From the NCBI RefSeq assembly GCF_032842945.2, contig NZ_CP146606.1, positions 3,290,501-3,354,500 on the forward strand: a stretch of DNA of 64,000 bases. The letters run 5' to 3'. Of the stretch, positions 55,086-64,000 are shown one piece after another. The first letter of the stretch is position 1. Each line of letters opens with the position of its first letter. This DNA comes from Roseovarius sp. W115 (GTDB lineage Bacteria > Pseudomonadota > Alphaproteobacteria > Rhodobacterales > Rhodobacteraceae). The notes under the pieces were generated by a model. That model ran no database searches. It saw nothing but the letters and a program-made list of their open reading frames with translations, and was not told the origin of the DNA. Both the position numbers and the translations under genes were made by a program.

Positions 55086-55712
55086 TTAGCCCTGACCTGA
55101 CGCGACCATTTCTTCAAGCACTTTGTCCAGAGACTGCACAGCACCGTGCTGAAGATACTCCATGGCCCGCAGCGCCGCTTCATGCGCCTCGATGCTGGAG
55201 CCTGCGACGCAGTCCTCGATCACGCGGCAGAAATAATCGCCCTGATGCGCATCCACAAAGGTGTAGTGCACGCAGACATCCGTCAACCCGCCCACCAGAA
55301 TCAGGGTTTCGGCCTTCAGACCCCTGAGCAGGATCTCAAGATCGGTTCCGTAAAAGGCCGAATAGCGGCGTTTCTGGATTTTGTAATCATCGGGACGAAT
55401 GCCCAGCTCTTCAACGGCCAGTTCTGTCAGGGGATTGTTGTCGAGGCAGTGCACGTCCTCGTCCCCATCCGTCTCACGGCCCATGTCGACCAGATCGGCA
55501 CGGTGGATTTCCTGAATAAAAATAACCGGAATGCCCACCTCACGCGCTTGATCTATGGCCTTACGCGATTGCGCCATGCGCTCGGCATAGTCCGCCATAT
55601 GCGCAATGGCGCGTTCGTCGTCCGAGAGCGGTGCAAACGTCGACTTCTGGATATCAATCACGATGAGCGCCGCGCGTCCCTCGATCAGGTTGCGTGCTTT
55701 TGCATGTGCCAT
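55086..55712 (-). CDS. Isochorismatase-family hydrolase
   Basis: 208 residues, start MAHAKARNLIEGRAALIVID after GAGGGAGTT. Catalytic triad candidates: Asp in VIDIQKSTF, Lys in YKIQKRRYSAFYGTDLE, Cys in LVGGLTDVCVHYTFVDAHQ. Cytoplasmic cysteine hydrolase of the nicotinamidase/isochorismatase fold; substrate unknown. Follows alaX by 16 bp. Confidence 0.88.
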   Translation of the reverse strand: MAHAKARNLIEGRAALIVIDIQKSTFAPLSDDERAIAHMADYAERMAQSRKAIDQAREVGIPVIFIQEIHRADLVDMGRETDGDEDVHCLDNNPLTELAVEELGIRPDDYKIQKRRYSAFYGTDLEILLRGLKAETLILVGGLTDVCVHYTFVDAHQGDYFCRVIEDCVAGSSIEAHEAALRAMEYLQHGAVQSLDKVLEEMVASGQG

Positions 55713-55728
55713 GATAACTCCCTCTGCC

Positions 55729-56448
55729 TCACCCATCGAGATGCAGATACACCCGGCGGTTCTGACGGCCCTTCTTTTCGATTTTGCCAATGCGAAGCTT
55801 GCCGATCTCGCCGGTGCGCGCCACATGCGTGCCGCCACAGGGTTGTAGATCGACCTGCGACTCACCTTCGCCAATGCGCACCAATCGCACCTGCCCTTCT
55901 CCCACAGGTGGCTTGACGGACATGGTTTTCACCAAACCTGGGTTCTCACGCAGTTCCGCATCTGTGATCCAGCTTTCGCTGACCGGAAGATTGAGCGCCA
56001 CCATTGCATTGAGCAGCTCTTCCAGCTTGGATTTATCCTCTGGAGGCTCTGCCATATCAAAATCGAGCCGTCCTTTTTCGGTGCTGATGGAGCCTCCCGT
56101 CACCGGCAAAGGCAGGACCACCGATAGCAGATGCAAGGCCGTGTGCACGCGCATGTGCCGATAGCGCCGGTCCCAGTCAATATGCTGCATGACCTCCGTG
56201 CCGGCCGGTGGCAAGGGCTGTGGCTCGGCGGGAATGAGCGCAATCTGCCAGGCGTCGAGCTTAATCGTCGTCGCAATTTCAAGCGTCGCATCGCCCCAGA
56301 CAATATGACCGCTATCCCCCGGTTGCCCTCCGCTTGTGGGGTAAAAGAGCGACTTGTTCAGGACAATGCCCCCTTCGGGTGTATGTGCCGTTACATGTCC
56401 CTTGGCATCACGGGCGTAGGCATTCAGCAGGAACAACCGATCGGTCAT
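55729..56448 (-). CDS. Alanyl-tRNA editing protein AlaX
   Basis: 239 residues. Free-standing homologue of the AlaRS editing domain. Zinc and catalytic motifs: HTALHLL (HxxxH) and CGGTHVARTGEIG (CxxxH). YPTSGGQPGDSG at the N-terminus matches the glycine-rich AlaX region. Hydrolyses Ser- or Gly-tRNA(Ala). Overlaps the MscS gene stop by 4 bp. Confidence 0.92.
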   Translation of the reverse strand: MTDRLFLLNAYARDAKGHVTAHTPEGGIVLNKSLFYPTSGGQPGDSGHIVWGDATLEIATTIKLDAWQIALIPAEPQPLPPAGTEVMQHIDWDRRYRHMRVHTALHLLSVVLPLPVTGGSISTEKGRLDFDMAEPPEDKSKLEELLNAMVALNLPVSESWITDAELRENPGLVKTMSVKPPVGEGQVRLVRIGEGESQVDLQPCGGTHVARTGEIGKLRIGKIEKKGRQNRRVYLHLDG

Positions 56449-58901
56449 CGCCCGCCTCCATCACCGTCCGCGTCCCCTTTGCCAGCATCCAGATCCTCGG
56501 GTGTGATATGGGCGGACATGTCCTTGGATTTGGCGGGAACTTCCTTGGCTTGATCTGACGGAGGGCTTGGCAGTGCTTCGGGGTTGCGGATCCAGATATC
56601 ACGCTGCGCGAAGGGCACTTCTATTCCTTCTTCCTCAAAGCGTCTGGCGATTTCGTGATTCATCTCGGAATGCACCGACATCACGTAGTTCACATCGCGC
56701 AAGATCGCGCGGATTTCGAAATCAAGCGACGAGGCCCCGAAGGACCGGAAAAGAACAGCAGGCGGCGGGTTCATCAGCACCAGAGGATGCGCATCCGCCA
56801 CTTCTTGCAGGATGGTCTCGACCTTCTTTGTATCGGTCCCATAGGCCACGCCCACCGGCACAATGACCCGCCCCACAGTGTTCCCGCGGGTGTAGTTTGT
56901 TACCCTACCACTGACGAGGTCAGAGTTGGGCACGATGACATCTGAACGATCAAAGGTCTGAATGATAGTCGACCGCACCGATATATCACGAACCGTGCCA
57001 TGCACGCCGCCCACTTCGATCCAGTCGCCTTCGGAAATCGGCCGTTCAATCAAAAGAATGATGCCAGAGACAAAGTTCGACACGATGTTTTGCAGGCCAA
57101 AACCAATACCCACAGACAGCGCACCGGCGACAATTGCGATGGAACTGAGATCAATCCCGGCACTTGTGATCGCGATCACCGCCGCCAGGAAAATACCGAG
57201 ATATCCGACGCCCGACACAATTGCATTACGCCCTCCGGCATCGATGCGCGTCTTGGGCAGGATGGTATTTTTCAGCGCTCCTTGCACCATGCGCGTCGCA
57301 AGATACCCCAGCACAAAGACCAGCGCGAAGGTGAGGAAAATCATCGGCGAGATGCGCACACCACCGATGCTGATCCCGTCTAGCACCTGCGTCCAAAGCT
57401 CGGTCAGATCCGCAACTCTGGCACCCCAGATCAGGGCAAAGATTGGCAGCGAGGCCAAGACCAGCAGAAAACCGATCAGGATTGGGATCAGAGACTCCGC
57501 AGCCCCTTCCCGGTTGCCCGTGATCAGAACATAGACCTCGACCACCAGACGCTGCAGTACCAGTAGCACCGCCAACATCTCAAGCGACGCCAGCGATGGC
57601 AGCATGAGGGATTCAGCCAGTCGGAAATACCCGATGGCTGCGAGAAGAGGAGTGACAAAGGCCAGCACGACCAGCCCCACAGCCAGCAAACTGATGAGCT
57701 TGGTTCTGTAGCTTTCTTCACCATCGGCTTCGGACGAGTTGCGGACATGCACACGGAGCAGATTGGCCAAGCGCCAGAGCAAGAAGCTGGACATAACCAG
57801 CACAGGGAATACCACCACATTCCTGGCCGCATCACTCCAACCGGAAATGTCACCGACATCGCGCAGGAACACTGCGGTAGCGGCGACCAGACCCAGACAA
57901 GCGCCAAAGAAACGTCCCCGGGACCTTTGTGTCGCGTCCAGAACCAAAGGCAGCGTTCGTGCTTCATCGGCTGGGAACACCCGGGTGGCCAGCCAGCGCG
58001 CAAGAAGAAAGGCAAACGCGGCGGGTACAAAAGCCGCAAGAAGCTGATCGCCGCGCAACCCGACAAGCCCGGTGGACACAACGGCCTCGATCAGCAGCAG
58101 TATGCCAACGAAAGGCAGCACCAAACTGCCAAGAGAGACAAGGAACCCGGTGATCCAAAGGCCCGCACCTGGGCTTTCTCCCAGGACGCGGTTGGTTAAG
58201 CGGCGGCTCCAGACCCTGCCGCGCGACACGAGGATAAGGCCAAGCAGGGTCAAAACCGCAACGACCGGCAGACTGTTTTTGGTTTCGGCGGCCTGAACCG
58301 GGTTGCGCCAGGCTTTGGACACTTCTCCGGAAAGCTGTGTCAGTGTCGCAGGCAGCGCCGCTAGACCCGCGGCCCAGTGCGTTGGGTTCAGAGGTGATGG
58401 CCCAAATTCCAGCAACTCCTCGGCCTGTCGGTCACGAATGATCTTATCGATACCGCGGATAAGCCCATCCGCTCTGCTGAAGGCCAGTTCGGCGCGCAGA
58501 ACAGGGGCATTCAATCGGTCGAAACGGTCCTGCAACAATTGGCGATTGGCGGCGACATCTTCAGGTTCTTCCCCCTCTTCGGGCACGGGACCGAGATCAC
58601 TGATCTGGCGGCGCACAGTGGCGAGCGCGTTGCTGTTGATGCTCTGTGCGTCAAGAAATTGTTGTCTCCAGCTGGCAAGGTCTTCGCGCAGGGTTTCAAG
58701 CGCTGTGGTCGACGCGCGCGCCGCTTCAATCGCCTCATCCGCACGGTCAGCTGTCCGGATCCAGGTCTCATAGTCCGGCTCAGCTTCTGACAGCTGCGGT
58801 ACAGATTGCGCCTGTGCGCTTTCCACCTGCATCAAAAGAGGCGCGGCGGCGCAAAACGCCAAGGCCAACAAGAGGAATAAGCCTTTCAAAAGGCGTGTCA
58901 T
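56445..58901 (-). CDS. MscS-type mechanosensitive channel, large form with DUF3772
   Basis: 818 residues. Signal peptide (LLLALAFCAAAPLL), periplasmic DUF3772 helices (to ~165), about eleven membrane segments, and an MscS core near 540-760: SVGIGFGLQNIVSNFVSGII and RPISEGDWIEVGGVHGTVRD. Releases solutes on hypo-osmotic shock. Start ATG 58901 overlaps the cysK stop. C-terminal tail acidic. Confidence 0.9.
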   Translation of the reverse strand: MTRLLKGLFLLLALAFCAAAPLLMQVESAQAQSVPQLSEAEPDYETWIRTADRADEAIEAARASTTALETLREDLASWRQQFLDAQSINSNALATVRRQISDLGPVPEEGEEPEDVAANRQLLQDRFDRLNAPVLRAELAFSRADGLIRGIDKIIRDRQAEELLEFGPSPLNPTHWAAGLAALPATLTQLSGEVSKAWRNPVQAAETKNSLPVVAVLTLLGLILVSRGRVWSRRLTNRVLGESPGAGLWITGFLVSLGSLVLPFVGILLLIEAVVSTGLVGLRGDQLLAAFVPAAFAFLLARWLATRVFPADEARTLPLVLDATQRSRGRFFGACLGLVAATAVFLRDVGDISGWSDAARNVVVFPVLVMSSFLLWRLANLLRVHVRNSSEADGEESYRTKLISLLAVGLVVLAFVTPLLAAIGYFRLAESLMLPSLASLEMLAVLLVLQRLVVEVYVLITGNREGAAESLIPILIGFLLVLASLPIFALIWGARVADLTELWTQVLDGISIGGVRISPMIFLTFALVFVLGYLATRMVQGALKNTILPKTRIDAGGRNAIVSGVGYLGIFLAAVIAITSAGIDLSSIAIVAGALSVGIGFGLQNIVSNFVSGIILLIERPISEGDWIEVGGVHGTVRDISVRSTIIQTFDRSDVIVPNSDLVSGRVTNYTRGNTVGRVIVPVGVAYGTDTKKVETILQEVADAHPLVLMNPPPAVLFRSFGASSLDFEIRAILRDVNYVMSVHSEMNHEIARRFEEEGIEVPFAQRDIWIRNPEALPSPPSDQAKEVPAKSKDMSAHITPEDLDAGKGDADGDGGGR

Positions 58902-59929
58902 TCCACGAATACTCCGGGGATGCTTTGTGGGCCGGTTGTCATCCAACTGGCCACAGGCAAGTCTTTTTCGCGCAGGAAATCAGGATTGAAAAGCTTGGAT
59001 TGATACCGTGTGCCATAGTCGCAAAGGATGGTCACAATGGTATGCCCCGGTCCCATTTCCTTGGCCATGCGGATGGCCCCGGCGATATTCACGCCGGTGG
59101 ACGCGCCCATGATCAGCCCTTCATGTTCGAGCAGGTCAAAGACAATCGGCAGGGCCTCTTCATCAGTGATCTGATAGGCAAAATCGGGACTTAACCCTTC
59201 GAGGTTGGCCGTCACCCGCACCTGCCCGATCCCTTCGGCAATTGATCCACCCTCGGAATCGAGCTCTCCCTTGGTGAACCATGAAAAAAGCTTAGCTCCC
59301 ATTGGATCAGCAAGGCCAATTTTCACGCCCTTGGATTGCAGCGCCATGGCCACGCCGGTGAGGGTTCCGCCCGAGCCGCAGGCACAGATAAACCCATCGA
59401 CCTTGCCCCCGGTTTGCTCCCAGATCTCAGGGCCGGTGGTTTCGATATGCGCTTGGCGGTTGGCGACATTGTCGAACTGATTGGCCCAAACCACGCCCTT
59501 GTCCGAGGTCTCGGCCAGTTTTTCGGCCAGACGCCGCGAGTAATGCACGAAATTGTTCTGATTGGCATAAGGGGCGGCTGGCACCTGCACCAATTCAGCC
59601 CCCGCCAGACGCAGCATGTCTTTTTTCTCTTCGCTTTGCGTCTCGGGGATCACGATCACCGTCTTGAATCCCATAGACGCACCGACAACGGCCAGACCAA
59701 TGCCGGTGTTGCCCGCTGTCCCTTCGACGATCGTTCCGCCGGGTTTGAGATCACCCCGCGCAATTGCATCGCGAATAATAAAGAGCGCTGCGCGATCCTT
59801 GACTGACTGGCCAGGGTTCATGAATTCCGCCTTGCCATATATCTCGCAACCCGTGGCCTCGCTGGCTTGACGCAGCCGGATCAAAGGGGTGTGGCCGACG
59901 GCGTCGGCGAGGTCCTTGGCGATGCGCAT
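58898..59929 (-). CDS. cysK: Cysteine synthase A-type enzyme (trg locus)
   Basis: 343 residues, PLP-dependent O-acetylserine sulfhydrylase. Lys in NPGQSVKDRAALF binds PLP; EGTAGNTGIGLA and GSGGTLTGVAMALQSKG are the substrate and phosphate loops. In Rhodobacter sphaeroides cysK lies with trgAB, and the locus gives tellurite resistance; the same order is present here. Gap of 54 bp from trgB. Confidence 0.93.
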   Translation of the reverse strand: MRIAKDLADAVGHTPLIRLRQASEATGCEIYGKAEFMNPGQSVKDRAALFIIRDAIARGDLKPGGTIVEGTAGNTGIGLAVVGASMGFKTVIVIPETQSEEKKDMLRLAGAELVQVPAAPYANQNNFVHYSRRLAEKLAETSDKGVVWANQFDNVANRQAHIETTGPEIWEQTGGKVDGFICACGSGGTLTGVAMALQSKGVKIGLADPMGAKLFSWFTKGELDSEGGSIAEGIGQVRVTANLEGLSPDFAYQITDEEALPIVFDLLEHEGLIMGASTGVNIAGAIRMAKEMGPGHTIVTILCDYGTRYQSKLFNPDFLREKDLPVASWMTTGPQSIPGVFVE

Positions 59930-59983
59930 GATGAGGCTCCCTGTCAGTGCTGCGCCCAGATTTAGAGCCTCTCTCGGGCTAAC

Positions 59984-61081
59984 TCAACCAATAGAACGCA
60001 GGCGCGGTCGTTCCCGTTCCAGCCACAAGAGCAAAAGCACCAAAGGCCCGATATTTGCCTCGCCGGTTCGCGTGAGGTTTAGTGCATCCTCAAAGCTCAG
60101 GACATGTGTGCGAATGTCTTCGTGTTCGGTCTCGAGCCCGCCCTGCCCCTGTGCCATATCCGGCAGGTCGCACAGGCCCACATAGCAATGAAAGACCTCC
60201 GTTGAGCAACCGGGTGAGCAGTAATGACTGGAGACATGCTTGAGGGTGTGCAGGTCAAGCCCCGCCTCCTCGACACATTCACGGCGGGCTGTGGTTTCGG
60301 GTGCTTCACCGGGGTCCACACGCCCAGCAACAGGCTCCAACACCCATGGAAGCGGGTCGGCGCGCCCAAATGGTCCCATTCGGAATTGCTCTACAAGGAG
60401 GACCCGGTCACGCACCGGGTCATAAGGCAGCACGATCGCGGCATCTGTGGCCACAAACACTTCCCGCACAACATCTTCGCTTTGCCCGCCATCGAATGTC
60501 GGATGCCGCAGACGGTAGCTTCGCGTTAGAAAATAGCCCTCATGTGTGGCGCGCTCGGCGCCAACTTCGACATTTTCAGAAGACAGCGCGGTTCGGATGG
60601 CCGATGGCGCAGTTTGCAGAGCAGCCACGCGGGAATGGGCGCGGGCCAGGATCATTGGCATGCGTGCCGCAACTTCACTGACGTCATGTCGACCGTAATA
60701 GCTCATGATCTCCTCTATTGCATGCAACAGCATTGGGAGTTGCGTAAGCTCCCACGCCTTCACCAGTGTTGGATTTTCGACTGAAGCTACGAGAAAAATA
60801 GTCGTTTCTTCGCCTTCAACTGCACAGTCAGACGGCGCAAGTTTGAAGCTTTGTGCCAGGAAGCGCAGACGTTTCGCATGCTCTACAGGACAGGTTAAGA
60901 TTTGGCCGTCTGTTGTCGCATCGAGTGCAGGCACTAATCCCGGTATCACGGTAAACGCCCCTGCTCCAGACGCGTAACCAGCCAATGAAAATGGCCTTAG
61001 GTCCTGTTCTGTGTCTCCAAGAAGATGCGAAAGCACGTCTGACCTGGCCAAAGCGCCGGTCAGGAAAAACCGGCATGTCAC
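59984..61081 (-). CDS. trgB: TrgB-like protein: GGCT-like domain fused to NUDIX hydrolase
   Basis: 365 residues from GTG 61081, two bases after the trgA stop. The N-terminal ~160 residues resemble gamma-glutamylcyclotransferase-type folds (FFLTGALARSDVLSHLLG; GYASGAGAFTVIPG). The C-terminal ~190 carry the NUDIX box G-RVDPG-E-x7-RECVEEAGL (near 295), ADP-sugar pyrophosphatase type. The trgB name rests on gene order with trgA and cysK. A longer frame from 61135 would overlap trgA and is rejected. Confidence 0.83.
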   Translation of the reverse strand: MTCRFFLTGALARSDVLSHLLGDTEQDLRPFSLAGYASGAGAFTVIPGLVPALDATTDGQILTCPVEHAKRLRFLAQSFKLAPSDCAVEGEETTIFLVASVENPTLVKAWELTQLPMLLHAIEEIMSYYGRHDVSEVAARMPMILARAHSRVAALQTAPSAIRTALSSENVEVGAERATHEGYFLTRSYRLRHPTFDGGQSEDVVREVFVATDAAIVLPYDPVRDRVLLVEQFRMGPFGRADPLPWVLEPVAGRVDPGEAPETTARRECVEEAGLDLHTLKHVSSHYCSPGCSTEVFHCYVGLCDLPDMAQGQGGLETEHEDIRTHVLSFEDALNLTRTGEANIGPLVLLLLWLERERPRLRSIG

Positions 61082-61082
61082 G

Positions 61083-61541
61083 TCAGGACCACCGCTTGGC
61101 AATCCACTCGCAGACAAGCCCAAGAACCGCGCCACCGCCGAACATCAAGATCGCAAGTGGGACATGGAGAATTTTTATTCCGTAGTCCACTGCGATTTCA
61201 AACACAGCCACTATCCCCTGAACAGGGCCGCTATACCGGCTCTCCAGGGCAAGCCGTAACATTTCGTTCAGGCTTTGAAAGAACAGCGCCCAGAAAATCA
61301 GCGCAACCACGCCAGTCAAACCAGCACTGATCCCGTCTATGTACCCACGGTTCAGACGCGTTCCGATAACAACCCAGCCAACGACCAATCCCAGGAAGAC
61401 GTTAAATTCATTAAACCAACCGAAATCTGTGCCTTCCGGCATCAGAGGACGGATCATTTCAGAAGCATACCACGCAATAACCGCAAGTCCGATGGCGGCC
61501 ACCGCCTTGCCCGTGGTTGGCATGTGATCTGTTAGAGGCAT
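61083..61541 (-). CDS. trgA: TrgA-family tellurite resistance membrane protein
   Basis: 152 residues, about four membrane segments (GKAVAAIGLAVIAWYASEMI, EFNVFLGLVVGWVVIG, GVVALIFWALFFQSL, VPLAILMFGGGAVLGLV). The family was named from R. sphaeroides trgA. One base between its start and the cfa stop; trgB follows directly. Likely operon: phr-cfa-trgA-trgB-cysK-mscS-alaX. Confidence 0.88.
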   Translation of the reverse strand: MPLTDHMPTTGKAVAAIGLAVIAWYASEMIRPLMPEGTDFGWFNEFNVFLGLVVGWVVIGTRLNRGYIDGISAGLTGVVALIFWALFFQSLNEMLRLALESRYSGPVQGIVAVFEIAVDYGIKILHVPLAILMFGGGAVLGLVCEWIAKRWS

Positions 61542-62831
61542 TTACTCCGGCCGTGCGATAGTGATCTGTGTCACATCGCAATTACCCGTTAAGAACGCTC
61601 CCGCACAAGAGGTCAGATAAAAATTCCACATCCGTTGAAATCGTGCATCAAAGCCCAATTTCGCGACCTGATCCCATTTTTCATTGAATGTCTCGTGCCA
61701 GCGCCGAAGCGTCTGCCTGTAACTTTCACCAAATTCAATCGACCTTTGCACTGTAAGCCCTGCGCGTTCAGCTTGTGTTTTTAAGGCTGACGGACTGGGA
61801 AGCATGCCACCGGGAAAAATGTATTTTTGAATGAAATCAACATCATTCTTGTAGGCTTCAAAGCGATGGTCACCCACAGTGATGATTTGTAGCGTGGCAT
61901 TGGCCCCAGCCTTGAGGCGGGCGCGGACGGTGTCGAAGTAAACCGGCCAGTATTTCTCGCCCACCGCTTCAAACATCTCGATGCTGGCAATACCGTCATA
62001 TTGCCCCTGCTCGTCGCGATAGTCCTGTAGCTTGAACTCTACTTGATCAGAAAGTCCTGCTTTTTCAATACGTTCTTGCGCATAGTTGAACTGCTCTTTG
62101 CTGATGGTCAGCCCTGTGACCTTCAATCCCCGCTCTTTGGCGGCGTATTCGGCAAATCCACCCCAGCCGCAGCCGATTTCAAGCACGTGATCCCCGGGTT
62201 TCACTCCCATCTGATCAACCATCGAGGCGTATTTTGCGATCTGCGCCTTCTCAAGGCTTTCCTGACCTGTCTCGAAGATAGCACTGGAATAAGTCATCGT
62301 GTCATCGAGCCAGAGCGCATAGAAATCATTTCCCAAATCATAGTGATAGCTGATGTTCTTACGCGCCTGTTTCCTGGTGTTGCGCTGAAACCAGAAGCGC
62401 AGCTTCTCATAGAGTTCAACCAGCTTCTGACCGGGGTAGCCGTTATACATGTCGTCGTTGTCGGTGTTCACGAGATCCATGAAGGCCTGCAAATCCGGCG
62501 TGCTCCACCAGCCATCCAGATATGCGTCGCAAAACCCAAGATATCCTTCGCGCACAAGCCGCGCAAAGACATCGTCATTGTGAATATCGACATGCGCCAC
62601 CGGTCCTGGCGCGGCGCCTTCAACGCGAAACACCCGCCCATCGTCCAGACCAATGTCCAGCCGTCCATGCTGCAATCGCTGAGCCACGGCAAACATTTGA
62701 CTGAAATAGCGCGGCAGATCGCGCTGACCGCCTGTGTCTGTCAGGATCATGACACCCCCACTCATGTCATCTTCGTTCGACAGTAAGGGGTTAACGGGAT
62801 GACCCGCAAGGGAATTTGTCAGAGTATTCAA
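61542..62831 (-). CDS. Cyclopropane-fatty-acyl-phospholipid synthase family methyltransferase
   Basis: 429 residues. SAM-binding VLEIGCGWGGFAEYAA, then QFNYAQERIEKAGL and SIEMFEAVGEKYWPVYFDTV as in Cfa. Upstream KNISYHYDLGNDFYALWLDD is the family signature. Methylates membrane phospholipid double bonds. N-terminal start overlaps the photolyase stop by 4 bp. Confidence 0.92.
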   Translation of the reverse strand: MNTLTNSLAGHPVNPLLSNEDDMSGGVMILTDTGGQRDLPRYFSQMFAVAQRLQHGRLDIGLDDGRVFRVEGAAPGPVAHVDIHNDDVFARLVREGYLGFCDAYLDGWWSTPDLQAFMDLVNTDNDDMYNGYPGQKLVELYEKLRFWFQRNTRKQARKNISYHYDLGNDFYALWLDDTMTYSSAIFETGQESLEKAQIAKYASMVDQMGVKPGDHVLEIGCGWGGFAEYAAKERGLKVTGLTISKEQFNYAQERIEKAGLSDQVEFKLQDYRDEQGQYDGIASIEMFEAVGEKYWPVYFDTVRARLKAGANATLQIITVGDHRFEAYKNDVDFIQKYIFPGGMLPSPSALKTQAERAGLTVQRSIEFGESYRQTLRRWHETFNEKWDQVAKLGFDARFQRMWNFYLTSCAGAFLTGNCDVTQITIARPE

Positions 62832-64000
62832 AACGTTCTGGCCTCATATGCTTGTAGCGCGCGGTTGCGTCCGCCGCTTAGATCGACGATGCGTTCTGGG
62901 TAAAGCGCCGAGGCCGACAAGTTCCAGCTTTTGGGAACGGCGTCGAAGTAGCTCAGCGCGGTTTTGGTGGGGTTTTCGTGACCTTCGGCGATCCAACGAC
63001 GGCGGTAGACGCCGTCAGGATCAAACTTCTCGGCCTGTGTTTCGGGGTTGAAGATTCGAAAGTACGGTGCGGCGTCCGGTCCGCTTCCTGCCGTCCACTG
63101 CCAGCCCATCGCATTGGCGGCAATGTCCCAGTCGGTCAGGCAATCCTCAAACCAGCGCATTCCGATTTTCCAATGTGTCATCAGATGCTTGGTGAGGTAA
63201 CTTGCGACAATCATCCGGGCACGATTGTGCATCTTGCCGGTCACATACATCTCACGCATGGCGGCATCGACGAAAGGCTCTCCTGTGCGTCCCTGTTTCC
63301 AGGCAGCGACCTCGGGATGATCCTCATCCTCGTTCCAGGGAAATGCATCCCAATCCGATTTCCAGTTGCCTGCAAGGATTTCGGGTGTGTGATAGACCAG
63401 ATGGTAGGCAAACTCGCGCCACACGAGTTCCTTGAGCCAATGTTCTGCCCCTCGTCCTCCGCCTTCGTCCAAGGCACGCTGTCCTGCATGCCAGCACTGG
63501 CGCGGAGAAATCTCGCCATAGGTGAGATTTTCGGACATGCCCGATGTCGCATCAAGAGCAGGCATGTTGCGGTCATCTTTGTAGGGCGGGATCGAATTGG
63601 CCATGAACCAGTCCAGCCGGTCGCGTGCGGCCTCTTCCCCAACCCGTTGATGTGGCAGACACACGGGCGCTCCGCGCTTCATCGCGGCCCCCATTGCCCA
63701 TTGATCCAAGGTTTCCGTTTCAGGCCAGGTTTCCGGCGCAGGGAGTTTTGACGGCGCGGCCTGAGGCTCGGGCACGGTCCTGTCGCGTACTGCGCGCCAC
63801 ATCGGTGAATAGACCCGGTAAAATCCGCCGGTTTTGGTCTCAACCGTCCATGGTTCAAACAAGACATGACCGGCGAAACTCTCAGCCTCGACGCCACGCT
63901 GCTTGAGCGCGCCCTTGATTAATGTATCGCGCGCGATAGCATCCGGATCGTAAAGCCGCGACCAATGTACGGCCGTTGCACCGGTCTCAGAGATCAGTTG
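62828..64000 (-). CDS. Deoxyribodipyrimidine photolyase (partial, N-terminus outside window)
   Basis: Frame stays open to the right edge. FAD-binding C-terminal features are complete: WREFAYHLVYHTPEI, GRTGEPFVDAAMREMYVTGK, MHNRARMIVASYLTKHLMTH, DWDIAANAMGWQWTAGSGPD. Repairs UV pyrimidine dimers using light. An internal ATG at 63862 is not the true start; LITKG-type photolyase sequence (VHWSRLYDPDAIARDTLIKG) continues upstream of it. Confidence 0.93.
   Translation of the reverse strand, partial: QLISETGATAVHWSRLYDPDAIARDTLIKGALKQRGVEAESFAGHVLFEPWTVETKTGGFYRVYSPMWRAVRDRTVPEPQAAPSKLPAPETWPETETLDQWAMGAAMKRGAPVCLPHQRVGEEAARDRLDWFMANSIPPYKDDRNMPALDATSGMSENLTYGEISPRQCWHAGQRALDEGGGRGAEHWLKELVWREFAYHLVYHTPEILAGNWKSDWDAFPWNEDEDHPEVAAWKQGRTGEPFVDAAMREMYVTGKMHNRARMIVASYLTKHLMTHWKIGMRWFEDCLTDWDIAANAMGWQWTAGSGPDAAPYFRIFNPETQAEKFDPDGVYRRRWIAEGHENPTKTALSYFDAVPKSWNLSASALYPERIVDLSGGRNRALQAYEARTF

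Noticed and set aside
61081..61135. Longer trgB start at 61135
   Set aside because: It would run 53 bp into trgA, whereas GTG 61081 directly follows the trgA stop and begins the conserved CRFFLTGAL segment.

Overview
The window is chromosomal DNA of an alphaproteobacterium, most likely a marine or phototroph-related Rhodobacteraceae (Roseobacter-type) genome. This rests on gene order and on family recognition, not on any search. Supporting signs are the rplU-rpmA-...-obgE-proB-proA block, a ribosomal protein L21 with a long C-terminal helix-hairpin-helix tail, the trgA-trgB-cysK tellurite-resistance arrangement known from Rhodobacter sphaeroides, and the one-carbon pair of a MTHFR-like and a pterin-dependent methyltransferase gene. 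Both ends of the window cut a gene: proA on the left, DNA photolyase on the right.

Layout. 1-7 kb: housekeeping run on the minus strand (L21, L27, RtcB-type protein, LysE exporter, two GNAT acetyltransferases, ObgE, ProB, ProA). 7-12.4 kb: a peroxiredoxin divergent from an AraC regulator, two exported paralogues, then a tightly coupled pair encoding an unknown protein and an intracellular trypsin-like protease. 12.6-21.0 kb: an integrative element inserted in the 3' end of a tRNA-Ser(CGA) gene. It is bounded by 14-bp direct repeats and carries a tyrosine integrase, a relaxase with no transfer apparatus, and a VWA / PP2C phosphatase / protein kinase-HhH triad (TerY-P type) as cargo. 21.5-47 kb: an accessory block with the look of a micro-oxic or stress regulon. 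It holds a FixL-like haem-PAS hybrid kinase, a response regulator, a FixK/Dnr-like Crp-family regulator, universal stress proteins, Hsp20, two related c-type cytochromes, an NDP-forming acyl-CoA synthetase, a cation ATPase, phasin and PHA synthase, a membrane metalloprotease and several small proteins. At least eight FNR/FixK-type 14-bp palindromes lie in front of these genes. 48-64 kb: ordinary core genes (rlmE, ppx, one-carbon genes, an AraC regulator, DUF4142-cupredoxin pair, isochorismatase, AlaX, MscS, cysK-trgB-trgA, cfa, photolyase).

Genes working together. The proposed logic of the 21.5-47 kb block is oxygen or redox sensing by the kinase, relay through response regulator and FixK-like protein, and activation through the TTGAN-N4-NTCAA boxes of storage, energy-conserving and protective functions. 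The island triad would form a phosphorylation/dephosphorylation switch with a metal-binding VWA partner, a layout tied in the literature to Ter-type stress and phage-conflict systems.

Disrupted genes concentrate in the accessory part. Three genes (island kinase, response regulator, Ca/Na exchanger) each appear to lack one G/C in a short homopolymer, and a VIT-family gene is cleanly interrupted by a 1,318-bp IS3-family element. The homopolymer cases may be sequencing errors and should be checked against reads before being treated as biology.
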